Origin: Angelakisella sp.
GTDB lineage: Bacteria; Bacillota; Clostridia; Oscillospirales; Ruminococcaceae
Direction: 5' to 3'
Length of the DNA stretch: 8,254 nucleotides
Assembly: GCA_020024515.1 (NCBI GenBank)
Contig: JAHHTR010000095.1
Location: 1-8,254 of the forward strand
Shown in pieces: positions 1 through 6,964 of the stretch. The notes below the pieces were generated by a model, which worked only from the letters and a program-made list of their open reading frames with translations, was not told the DNA's origin and did not search any database. The position numbers and the translations under genes were made by a program. Positions within the stretch are counted from its first letter, which is position 1. Every line of letters begins with the position of its first letter.

Positions 1-1
1 C

Positions 2-5
2 GAGG
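2..5 (+). promoter_or_regulatory. Ribosome binding site for the giant methylase-helicase gene
   Basis: GAGG lies nine bases before the ATG at 15, with a second AGG at 9-11 that is too close to the start. This supports the start at 15 rather than an internal position in a gene entering from the left. Only 14 bases of upstream sequence are available, so a start further upstream cannot be fully excluded. Confidence 0.6.
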
Positions 6-14
6 AAAAGGAAA

Positions 15-3000
15 ATGAAGATAACCACACTGCAACAACTTGAAAATTTATATGAGGACACATATAAAAAGATAACTTCAAGCGAGGAAGACTGGGAAAA
101 GTTTTTGGACTTTTGCGCATATAACTATAAATTCAGCTTTAAAAACAGAGTCGTACTATATGCCCAATATCCAAATACAAAATCAATTACCCATTACAAA
201 GTATGGACAGGAAAAAAATTAAAGAGGTATATCAATGCCGGAGAAACGGGACTTTCCGTATTTGACAATACTCTTTATAAAAAATTCAGCAATAAATATT
301 TTGCATTTGAACAAACGAACGGAAAAGAAAACCCGGATTATTGGCAAATAAAAAGTTCAGAGCAAAAATCTATACAGGAAATAACCGAGGAACTTGAAAT
401 TTTTTATAATGATAAGTTAGACAATATTTTTGAAATTATTGACAGAAACAATGATTACAATATAGATGAAACATTTTTGAAATCGGTTCTTACAAAAAAC
501 ACAGCATATATCATTGCGAAAAGATTGAATATTGACACATCAAAAATTAAAACATACAGTTTTCTCAAATATTTAAACAATATCGAAGACAAAGATTTTA
601 TAGAAAACATATGTAAAGTCATTACTGATACATCAGAAATATATTTGAGAAATTTGGAAAGTCAAGCAAAAAACAATAGAGACATTCATTTGTCATTATA
701 TGAGTTGTATCAAAAATATATTGAAGAAAGGAAAATAAATTATGACAGAAAAACAAATATGGGAAACCGCATACCAAATATATTTGAATACGTGGGAACA
801 GGCAATTATGGATTGTCCTTATACCAACGACTTAGAGGGTTCTCCTCCACTGGGTTACGAAGATTGGAAGAAGACAATAGAGGAAGCTCCGGAGGAAGTG
901 AGGGAAGAAACTTTGGAGGAAGCCAAGGAACAACTGCAACCATATCAACCGATGAAGTACGCCCGAGCATACGAAACATATCTGAAAAATCAATATCCTC
1001 ACGTATATCATTTTATGATAGCCAACGACGAGTTGGAGCAGAAACTGAGACAGATAGACGAGGAATGCACAGCGATGTGGGAGAGAATGAGAAAGCAGAT
1101 GATAGAGCAAGCGAGAGAGGAAGGGAAATATCCGAACCCGAACATAGAGGAACAGGCGAAGATGCTCGACCAATTCGATATGACGATAAACGAGATAGTA
1201 TTCAATCAAATGTGGGAGAAACATCGTATCAAGAGATAGACAATTCAAATGCAGATTGGTTTTTTATAGACAGAAACAACAAATCCATACAATGGATATA
1301 TTACAATCCCGACAGTATGAGCGGAGGACAATATGTAGTAAGCTGTATTGATTATGATGATATAATAAAGGCAAAGGAATTGGCAAAAGATAATATTGAA
1401 GATTTTTTCTTGACATATCTTGAAGGCAGTTTTGCAAAGCAATATTTAATGGATATTGGAATTGATGAATTTGAAAATATCGAACAACAATTATTACATA
1501 CGGAAAATAAAGAATTATTGTTAAACCGAACAGAAGAAACAATGAAACAACTCATTGATATTGCAGAGGAGGAAGAAGAAAATCTTTCCTCCTCTTTTTT
1601 TGAGGAAAAATCTGTATCTGAACAATTAAGCTTTAATCTTGACAGTATAAGTAAAACAGAATTATCAGATATTAATGAGGGAATTGTAATTATACTTGAT
1701 GATAAAGAATTTATCGTTGATAAAATTAATAATAAGAGCAATACAGTTTTATTACAAGATATTTCTATGTTTCAAAAAGGCTATCCTATTTTTCGAAATG
1801 AAAGTTTGGATAGGATAAAAACTGTTGTCAATTTTCAAAAAGAAAATACAGCAAAAAAGGAAAAAACAACAGAGTTTGAAGAAGTGAATAAAACTGACAA
1901 ACCAAACTTTCGGAATTTGAGCGAAGTCGACACGCCCAAATCAGAAAAGGCAAGGTTTGAAGTCAATTACATAGCGATTGAAACCCTTAAACAAATTGAA
2001 AACGAAAACAGAGAGCCTACACAGGAAGAAAAAGAAAAGATGTATTCTTATGTCGGTTGGGGTGGCTGTTCCAATGCGTTTAATGAGAAACACCCTGCTT
2101 TTGAAAAAGAATATACTCAATTAAAGGAAATTCTTACAGATAAGGAATATACCAATGCGAGAGCGTCAACAACCTCAGCTTTCTACACTCCTCAATTTGT
2201 GGTGGAAGAAATATATTCTATGTTACAAAATTGGGGATTTAAGGGCGGAAAAATATTAGAGCCATCAATGGGAACAGGTAAATTCTTTGCAAATATGCCA
2301 AAAGAAATGGAAGAAAAAAGCAAGTTGTATGGAGTTGAACTTGACGAGATCACAGGCAGAATATCAAAGCAGCTATATCCAAATGCAAATATCAGAATAC
2401 AGGGTTTTGAAACAACGAATTTCAAAGACGATTATTTTGATTTAACGATAAGCAATATACCGTTTGGGAATTATAAACTCAGTGACAGCAGATACAAAAA
2501 CGGAATGCTTATACACGATTACTTTTTTGCAAAAGCGCTTGATAAGGTACGTCCTAACGGTTTGGTTATCTTTATAACAAGTAGCGGAACAATGGACAAA
2601 GGCAGTATCGTCGCAAGAAAGGAAATAGCAAAAAAAGCCGACCTTTTGGGCGCTGTAAGGTTACCGTCAAAAACATTTAACGATACGGAAGTAACAACCG
2701 ATATTCTAATCTTGCAAAAACGTGAAACATTGAGAGAAATATCGGACGAGCCGGACTGGGTGTACACTTCTTATCTTGACAATGGCATACAGGTAAACAA
2801 CTATTTTAAAGACAATCCGTATCAAATGCTTGGAACAATGGAAGAAAAGACAGGACAATACGGAATGACAGCTTATCTTAAACCACATAACACTGATGTA
2901 AGTCTAAAAGACCAGTTACATTTTGCTTTGGAGAATATCAAGTGTGAATATGTGGAAGCAAAGGAAGAAAAAGAAGAAAAAACAGCTGAATACATATTTG

Positions 3001-6000
3001 CCGATGAGAACGTCAAGAACTATACATACACTGTTATTGATGACAAAATATATTACCGTGAAAATGAATATATGTATTTACAGTCATTTGCAAAAAAGAA
3101 AGAAAATATAATCAAAGACTTCTGCGAATTGAGAAATATCTTAAGAAATCATATGAATATACAAAACAGCAATGTTCAAGATGATGACGAAATATTTATC
3201 AATTCACAAAAAGCGCTCAATGAAGTTTACGATAAGTTTGTCAAGAAAAACGGATATATAGGCTCAAATACGAAATATTTCAACGAAGACATAGACATAA
3301 ACTTATTGTCAAGCCTTGAAACAACAGATAAAGAAGAAATTGTTAAATCTGATATTTTCAGTAAAAGAACAGTAAGACCTATAAAAGAGATTAAAATAGC
3401 GGAAACTGCGGAAGATGCGTTGATGCTATCACTCAATTTCAGAAAAAGCATAGATTTTGAATATATAAAATCCATATATTCAAAATCAGAAGATGATATT
3501 ATCGAAGAATTACGTGGTAAGATATATCTAAATCCCATTGAATATGACAAAGACAAACCGTATGAGCACTGGGAAACGGCAGAAGAATATTTGAGCGGTA
3601 ATGTCCGTGAAAAACTGAGGGTTGCAAAATTATACGCCGATGATGAACCGGAGAAATTCAGAGAAAATGTCATAGCCTTGGAAAAAAACCAGCCGAGAGA
3701 TATAACAGCCGGCGAAATCGACGTAAGACTTGGCGCAACGTGGGTCGAAAGTCAATACATAAATCAGTTTATGTATGAAAAATTTAAAACTTCACAATGG
3801 TATAGACAAGATAATCAAAAGGCATACATAAACAATACCATAAGAGCCGTTTATAATTCAGTTAGCGGAAAATGGTTTGTAACAAACAAAAAATCAGACA
3901 TATCTCAAATGATAAACAGTGTTTACGGAACAGATAGAATTAACGCATATCAAATTATAGAAAACAGTCTGAACCTAAACAGCGTAGTCATAGAAGATTT
4001 GATAGAAGATGAAGACGGAAATACAAAATCTGTAAAAAATATCGAAGAAACATTAAAGGCAAGGGAAATACAAAATAAAATTGAACGGGAATTTAAAGAA
4101 TGGATATTTTCCGAAACGGACAGACGGGAATATTTGGTCGATAAATACAACAGACTTTTCAACAATATCAAATTACGTGAGTATGACGGTTCAAAAGTTA
4201 TACTTCCCGACCTCAACCCCAATGTTTCGAATAAACTCTATCCCCACCAAAGAAATGCGATAGCCCGTATACGTAGTGGAGACAATACTCTGCTTGCGCA
4301 CGTAGTCGGAGCAGGTAAAACGTGGGAGATGATTATAGGCGAATATGAAAAAATCAGACTTGGTATTGCAAATAAAGTCGGATTTGTAGTTCCAAATCAT
4401 CTTGTAGACCAGTTTACAAATGAAATATATCTTTGTTATCCCAATGCGAAAGTTTTAAAGGCAACAAAAAATGATTTTACAAAGGAAAACCGTCAAAAAT
4501 TTCTTGCAAAGATAGCATTCAGCGATGTTAATATGGTAGTTATGTCGCATACTCAGTTTGAAAAAATATCAATGTCAAAAGAATATGAAGAAAAGCAAAT
4601 AAAAATAAGAATTGAAGAAACAAAAGACGCTATTTCAAATATCCAATCGGAAAACGGTAAAAGCTACAGCATTAAAAGAATGGAAACTATGGTTAAAAAT
4701 TTAGAAGAAAAACTGAAAAAACTTCATCTTTCAACCAAGGACAATCATTTGTCTTTTGAAGATTTGGGTATAAATTCCATATGTGTGGATGAGGCTCATT
4801 ATTTTAAAAACGGAGCGATTTTTTCAAAAATGCAAAATGTTGCCGGAATAAGTTCTGCCATTTCTCAAAAAAGCGAAGATATGTTGATGAAATGCCAGTG
4901 GATTAAAGAACAGGGAGGTTCGATAACGTTTGCAACCGGAACGCCAATAAGCAACACTATGTGTGAAGCGTATATAATGCAGAGATATTTACGCAATGAT
5001 TTGTTGCTGGAAAGTGGGATAAGACATTTCGATGAGTGGGCGGCTTGCTTTGGAGAAACAACCACAGCGCTTGAACTCGCTCCCGAAGGCAATGGTTTCA
5101 GAATGAAAACGAGATTTAATAAATTTTACAATATGCCTGAATTTATGACTATGTTCAAAACATTTGCAGATATAAAAACCGCAGAAATGTTAAATTTACC
5201 GACACCAAACCTTGTAACCGGAAAACCACAGATTGTATCGTGTCAACCAAATGAGTTTTTAAAAATCTGGATATCAAGAAGTATTTTAAGAGTGCAGGCA
5301 ATCAGAGATGGAAAAGTAGCTCCTTATGAGGACAATATGCTAAAATTTACAGGAGATGCAAAAAAAGCCGGACTTGATATGCGTCTTATCGATGAAAGTT
5401 TGCCAAATGACCCAAACGGAAAAATAAGTAAATGTATTGAACTTGTCTACAAACATTACAGAGAAACAAATATCGACAAAGGCGTACAGATAATCTTTTG
5501 CGATACGTCCACACCGAATAAAGACAAGTGGAATGTTTATGATGAGGTGAAATCACAGCTTATGGAAATGGGAATATCCGAAGATGAAATAGCCTATATT
5601 CATTCTGCCGATACCGAAGCCAAAAAAGAAGAACTGTTTGCAAAATGCAGAAGTGGAGAAGTAAGGGTGCTTTTAGGTTCTACTCAAAAATGTGGCGCAG
5701 GCACTAACATACAGGACAGGCTAATCGCATTACATCATCTTGATTGCCCATACAGACCGAGTGATATAGAACAGCGCGAGGGACGCATAGTAAGGCAGGG
5801 TAATATGTACAAAGATGTTAATGTATACAGATATGTTACAGAACAGAGTTTTGACGCATATCTGTGGAGTATAGTCGCAAACAAGGCTAAGTTTATTTCA
5901 CAGTTGATGAACAGTAAAACGTTGACGCAAAGAACGTGCGAAGAAGTAGACGAAGCCGTCCTTAACTATGCGGAAGTACAGGCAATAGCGACAGGTGATC

Positions 6001-6740
6001 CCCGTATAAAAGAACGTATAGAACTTGAAACTGAAATAAACCGTTTACAGATACTTAAATCAGATTATCTAAACAGCAGATATAATTTACAAACACAATT
6101 TGATAAAATCCTTCCAAAACGTATTGAAGATTGTCAAGATATAATAGCGAAGCTCAATACGGACATAGCAAACAGACAACCAAAACAGGACGGTGAAAAT
6201 TTCAGAATTAGCATTTTAAATAAAACATTTACCAATAAAGATAAAGCAGGCGAATTTATCATTGCGCACGCAAATAATATTAAAGGTATAAGAGGTAATT
6301 TAAAGTTAGGTGAATATCGTGGTTTTAAATTAATTCTGAATAAACATATTGGTTGGGATGAAACAAATTTATTTACAATTGATATAACAGGAAAAACAAC
6401 GCATTCCATTGAAGTAAGTATGTTGACAGGAATAGGAAACATTACAAAAATAGATAACTGCATAGATACGCTTGAAAAATATGTTGATAAAACAAGAGAA
6501 AATATGCTTGCCTATAAAAGAGATATGGAAACAATAAAAGAGCAGTTATCAGTCAAATTTGAACACGAAGATAAACTTGAAAGCGCGTTAAAAAGAAAGG
6601 CTGAACTTGATAAGGAACTTAATATTGAGAGCAAAGGCGAAGGCAATATTGATATGTTGGAAAATGAAGAAATCAACAGAGAAAAGAGAGTAAAAACGAA
6701 TAATATGGAAGAAATTAATGACGAAGAAATAGAGCTGTGA
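15..6740 (+). CDS. Giant polyvalent ICE protein: ArdC-like N-terminus, N6-adenine methylase and SNF2-type helicase (2241 aa)
   Basis: This is the large methylase-helicase protein carried by many Firmicutes conjugative elements, related to the phage P1 DarB/strawberry-notch group. Residues about 1-100 look like the ArdC-type ssDNA-binding/antirestriction domain. Residues about 243-409 are a low-complexity Arg/Gly/Ser/Glu linker. Methylase-side landmarks are YVGWGG at 679-684, the SAM-binding motif EPSMGTGK at 749-756 and the catalytic-type NIPF at 814-817. The last is a variant of NPPF/Y, and I recall NVPF in relatives. The helicase has HQ at 1411-1412, Walker A VGAGKT at 1431-1436, DEAH at 1592-1595, ATGTPISN at 1640-1647, GSTQKCGAGTN at 1888-1898 and QREGRIVRQGN at 1920-1930. 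Coiled-coil-like charged stretches occur near 1530-1580 and at the C-terminus. No frameshift or stop interrupts it and all helicase motifs are intact, so it is probably functional. A role in protecting or processing transferred DNA is inferred from the domains. It hosts a nested gene at 742-1239. Confidence 0.93.
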   Translation: MKITTLQQLENLYEDTYKKITSSEEDWEKFLDFCAYNYKFSFKNRVVLYAQYPNTKSITHYKVWTGKKLKRYINAGETGLSVFDNTLYKKFSNKYFAFEQTNGKENPDYWQIKSSEQKSIQEITEELEIFYNDKLDNIFEIIDRNNDYNIDETFLKSVLTKNTAYIIAKRLNIDTSKIKTYSFLKYLNNIEDKDFIENICKVITDTSEIYLRNLESQAKNNRDIHLSLYELYQKYIEERKINYDRKTNMGNRIPNIFEYVGTGNYGLSLYQRLRGFSSTGLRRLEEDNRGSSGGSEGRNFGGSQGTTATISTDEVRPSIRNISEKSISSRISFYDSQRRVGAETETDRRGMHSDVGENEKADDRASERGREISEPEHRGTGEDARPIRYDDKRDSIQSNVGETSYQEIDNSNADWFFIDRNNKSIQWIYYNPDSMSGGQYVVSCIDYDDIIKAKELAKDNIEDFFLTYLEGSFAKQYLMDIGIDEFENIEQQLLHTENKELLLNRTEETMKQLIDIAEEEEENLSSSFFEEKSVSEQLSFNLDSISKTELSDINEGIVIILDDKEFIVDKINNKSNTVLLQDISMFQKGYPIFRNESLDRIKTVVNFQKENTAKKEKTTEFEEVNKTDKPNFRNLSEVDTPKSEKARFEVNYIAIETLKQIENENREPTQEEKEKMYSYVGWGGCSNAFNEKHPAFEKEYTQLKEILTDKEYTNARASTTSAFYTPQFVVEEIYSMLQNWGFKGGKILEPSMGTGKFFANMPKEMEEKSKLYGVELDEITGRISKQLYPNANIRIQGFETTNFKDDYFDLTISNIPFGNYKLSDSRYKNGMLIHDYFFAKALDKVRPNGLVIFITSSGTMDKGSIVARKEIAKKADLLGAVRLPSKTFNDTEVTTDILILQKRETLREISDEPDWVYTSYLDNGIQVNNYFKDNPYQMLGTMEEKTGQYGMTAYLKPHNTDVSLKDQLHFALENIKCEYVEAKEEKEEKTAEYIFADENVKNYTYTVIDDKIYYRENEYMYLQSFAKKKENIIKDFCELRNILRNHMNIQNSNVQDDDEIFINSQKALNEVYDKFVKKNGYIGSNTKYFNEDIDINLLSSLETTDKEEIVKSDIFSKRTVRPIKEIKIAETAEDALMLSLNFRKSIDFEYIKSIYSKSEDDIIEELRGKIYLNPIEYDKDKPYEHWETAEEYLSGNVREKLRVAKLYADDEPEKFRENVIALEKNQPRDITAGEIDVRLGATWVESQYINQFMYEKFKTSQWYRQDNQKAYINNTIRAVYNSVSGKWFVTNKKSDISQMINSVYGTDRINAYQIIENSLNLNSVVIEDLIEDEDGNTKSVKNIEETLKAREIQNKIEREFKEWIFSETDRREYLVDKYNRLFNNIKLREYDGSKVILPDLNPNVSNKLYPHQRNAIARIRSGDNTLLAHVVGAGKTWEMIIGEYEKIRLGIANKVGFVVPNHLVDQFTNEIYLCYPNAKVLKATKNDFTKENRQKFLAKIAFSDVNMVVMSHTQFEKISMSKEYEEKQIKIRIEETKDAISNIQSENGKSYSIKRMETMVKNLEEKLKKLHLSTKDNHLSFEDLGINSICVDEAHYFKNGAIFSKMQNVAGISSAISQKSEDMLMKCQWIKEQGGSITFATGTPISNTMCEAYIMQRYLRNDLLLESGIRHFDEWAACFGETTTALELAPEGNGFRMKTRFNKFYNMPEFMTMFKTFADIKTAEMLNLPTPNLVTGKPQIVSCQPNEFLKIWISRSILRVQAIRDGKVAPYEDNMLKFTGDAKKAGLDMRLIDESLPNDPNGKISKCIELVYKHYRETNIDKGVQIIFCDTSTPNKDKWNVYDEVKSQLMEMGISEDEIAYIHSADTEAKKEELFAKCRSGEVRVLLGSTQKCGAGTNIQDRLIALHHLDCPYRPSDIEQREGRIVRQGNMYKDVNVYRYVTEQSFDAYLWSIVANKAKFISQLMNSKTLTQRTCEEVDEAVLNYAEVQAIATGDPRIKERIELETEINRLQILKSDYLNSRYNLQTQFDKILPKRIEDCQDIIAKLNTDIANRQPKQDGENFRISILNKTFTNKDKAGEFIIAHANNIKGIRGNLKLGEYRGFKLILNKHIGWDETNLFTIDITGKTTHSIEVSMLTGIGNITKIDNCIDTLEKYVDKTRENMLAYKRDMETIKEQLSVKFEHEDKLESALKRKAELDKELNIESKGEGNIDMLENEEINREKRVKTNNMEEINDEEIEL
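725..732 (+). promoter_or_regulatory. Internal ribosome binding site for the nested TnpV-like gene
   Basis: AGAAAGGA sits nine bases before the nested ATG at 742, while the ribosomes of the giant gene are reading another frame. The same octamer precedes the orphan gene at 7498. It is good evidence that the nested frame is translated. I found no convincing promoter with correct spacing just upstream, so the nested gene may be read from the giant gene's transcript. Confidence 0.6.
742..1239 (+). CDS. Nested TnpV-like protein (165 aa), overlapping the giant gene in the +1 frame
   Basis: The reading frame lies entirely within the giant gene, shifted +1. It has an ATG start and a proper Shine-Dalgarno site. 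The product looks like a real globular protein: Trp/Tyr-rich N-terminus (residues 1-42), an acidic helical stretch (43-66), then a part resembling TnpV proteins of clostridial transposons and ICEs. That part has the order MKYARAYETYLK (71-82), LEQKLRQIDEE (98-108), a basic helix around 112-124 and NEIVFNQMW (150-158). These match, from memory, the family pattern of a GKYxxxxxxYLKE helix, a KLxxHLxEID helix and a final AEEIIxxEL helix. TnpV function is unresolved; it is known as an accessory protein of Tn4451/Tn4453-type elements. By hand count GC is 57/120 over 841-960 against 18/60 over 3481-3540, unlike the surrounding gene. It could instead be a chance open frame, but the family resemblance and RBS argue against that. 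Confidence 0.7.
   Translation: MTEKQIWETAYQIYLNTWEQAIMDCPYTNDLEGSPPLGYEDWKKTIEEAPEEVREETLEEAKEQLQPYQPMKYARAYETYLKNQYPHVYHFMIANDELEQKLRQIDEECTAMWERMRKQMIEQAREEGKYPNPNIEEQAKMLDQFDMTINEIVFNQMWEKHRIKR
1565..1601 (+). terminator. Intrinsic-terminator-like hairpin inside the giant gene
   Basis: AGAGGAGGAA (1565-1574) pairs perfectly with TTCCTCCTCT (1586-1595) across an 11-base loop and runs straight into seven Ts (1595-1601). It encodes an EEEEE...SSSFF stretch of the giant protein, in a poorly conserved-looking region before the methylase. It lies about 330 bases after the nested gene's stop, so it could end a separate nested-gene transcript or attenuate the giant mRNA when translation stalls. 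Translating ribosomes would normally disrupt it. The shape is clear in the sequence; activity is inference. Confidence 0.45.
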
Positions 6741-6781
6741 AGCCCATTTCTTTTTTTCTTTACTTCAAGAGCGGAAAAAAA

Positions 6782-6811
6782 GCAAATGCTCACAAAATTG
6801 TGAGTATTTGC
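6782..6811. repeat. Inverted repeat, 14-bp arms
   Basis: GCAAATGCTCACAA (6782-6795) and TTGTGAGTATTTGC (6798-6811) are complementary, with one mismatch that becomes a G-U pair in RNA, separated by two bases. The stem is followed by CAAAAACG rather than a T-run, so it is a poor terminator on the plus strand. It may be a protein-binding site or a structure in the transferred strand. Confidence 0.8.
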
Positions 6812-6823
6812 AAAAACGTCCTA

Positions 6824-6854
6824 CTTTTACACTCTCGGAACGAGAGTGTAAAAG
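6824..6854. repeat. Perfect inverted repeat, 14-bp arms with GAA loop
   Basis: CTTTTACACTCTCG (6824-6837) is exactly complementary to CGAGAGTGTAAAAG (6841-6854) with GAA between. There is no T-run on either side. It ends five bases before the predicted nick position, on the side that would enter a recipient first, so it could be a relaxosome binding site or a single-strand hairpin on the transferred strand. Confidence 0.85.
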
Positions 6855-6855
6855 A

Positions 6856-6885
6856 TAGGCAGGATAAGGTGTCGCACACGACACC
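6856..6885 (-). other. oriT: Candidate origin of transfer, RP4/IncP-like (MOBP) nick region
   Basis: On the minus strand an inverted repeat GGTGTCG-TGTG-CGACACC (6885 to 6868) is followed directly by TTATCCTG and then CC. This matches the MOBP nick consensus YATCCTG/Y. It also has the RP4 layout as I recall it, in which the right arm of a repeat ending CAC is followed by CTATCCTG and the nick before CC. The predicted nick is on the minus strand between 6860 and 6859, eight bases from the repeat. The relaxase would remain on the 5' end at 6859, and DNA to the left would lead into the recipient. No relaxase gene is in the window. The motif and geometry are seen; function is inferred. Confidence 0.72.
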
Positions 6886-6895
6886 ACAAAACAGC

Positions 6896-6914
6896 TTGCA
6901 AACAAAGTTTGCAA
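6896..6914. repeat. Inverted repeat TTGCAAAC-AAA-GTTTGCAA
   Basis: Perfect 8-bp arms (6896-6903 and 6907-6914) around AAA, between the candidate oriT repeat and the TGTCGCAC repeat. It has no T-run. It could be an operator or a further relaxosome site. Confidence 0.75.
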
Positions 6915-6915
6915 C

Positions 6916-6953
6916 GTGCGACAGCACTATTTTTGTACGACATTTTGTCGCAC
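6916..6953. repeat. TGTCGCAC inverted repeats upstream of the ribbon-helix-helix gene
   Basis: GTGCGACA (6916-6923) and TGTCGCAC (6946-6953) are exact complements. A degenerate copy, GTACGACA (6935-6942), forms an alternative closer hairpin with the last one. TGTCGCAC also occurs at 6870-6877 inside the oriT repeat. In all, the TGTCG core or its complement occurs five times between 6870 and 6950. The block ends 11 bases before the next gene's start, a natural place for autoregulation by that gene's DNA-binding product. Confidence 0.75.
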
Positions 6954-6964
6954 ATAGAAAGTAG

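Larger units (their letters stand above)
6741..6964. other. Repeat-rich intergenic region (probable transfer-origin region)
   Basis: These 224 bases between the giant gene and the ribbon-helix-helix gene hold no credible gene. They carry at least six inverted repeats in a row: CTTTTTTTC/GAAAAAAAG (6750-6758 with 6774-6782), two 14-bp-arm hairpins (6782-6811, 6824-6854), the oriT repeat (6868-6885), a TTGCAAAC hairpin (6896-6914) and a TGTCGCAC repeat (6916-6953). None of the stems is followed by a clear T-run on the plus strand, so these look like protein-binding or transfer structures rather than ordinary terminators. I see no promoter with two good boxes. Confidence 0.75.

Noticed and set aside
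690..722. Promoter TTGTCA ... TATATT ahead of the nested gene
   Set aside because: The spacer is 21 bases, too long; other spacings give no good -10.
832..1248. 138-codon minus-strand frame opposite the nested gene
   Set aside because: Leu/Phe/Ser-rich composition is what the antisense of a Glu/Lys-rich plus-strand gene gives; a third coding layer has no independent support.
1264..1741. Minus-strand frames within 1264-1741
   Set aside because: They are shadows of the AT-rich giant gene, Ser/Ile/Leu-rich with no family resemblance.
2923..3111. 62-codon plus-strand frame with a Lys run
   Set aside because: Low complexity, no RBS, and located in a coding stretch of the giant gene. Unlike 742-1239 it resembles no protein family.
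3227..3673. 148-codon minus-strand frame
   Set aside because: Long only because the giant gene is rich in codons whose antisense is open; Ser/Leu-rich without motifs.
6799..6827. Promoter TTGTGA-17-TACTTT in the intergenic region
   Set aside because: Only three of six -10 bases match and the boxes lie within hairpin arms, so the match is not convincing.
6737..6964. 75-codon plus-strand frame from GTG at 6737
   Set aside because: It has no Shine-Dalgarno site, runs through the stack of inverted repeats including the oriT candidate, and its translation has no domain-like pattern.
6741..6964. CRISPR-like repeat array
   Set aside because: The repeats are inverted, of different sequences and irregularly spaced, with no spacer pattern.
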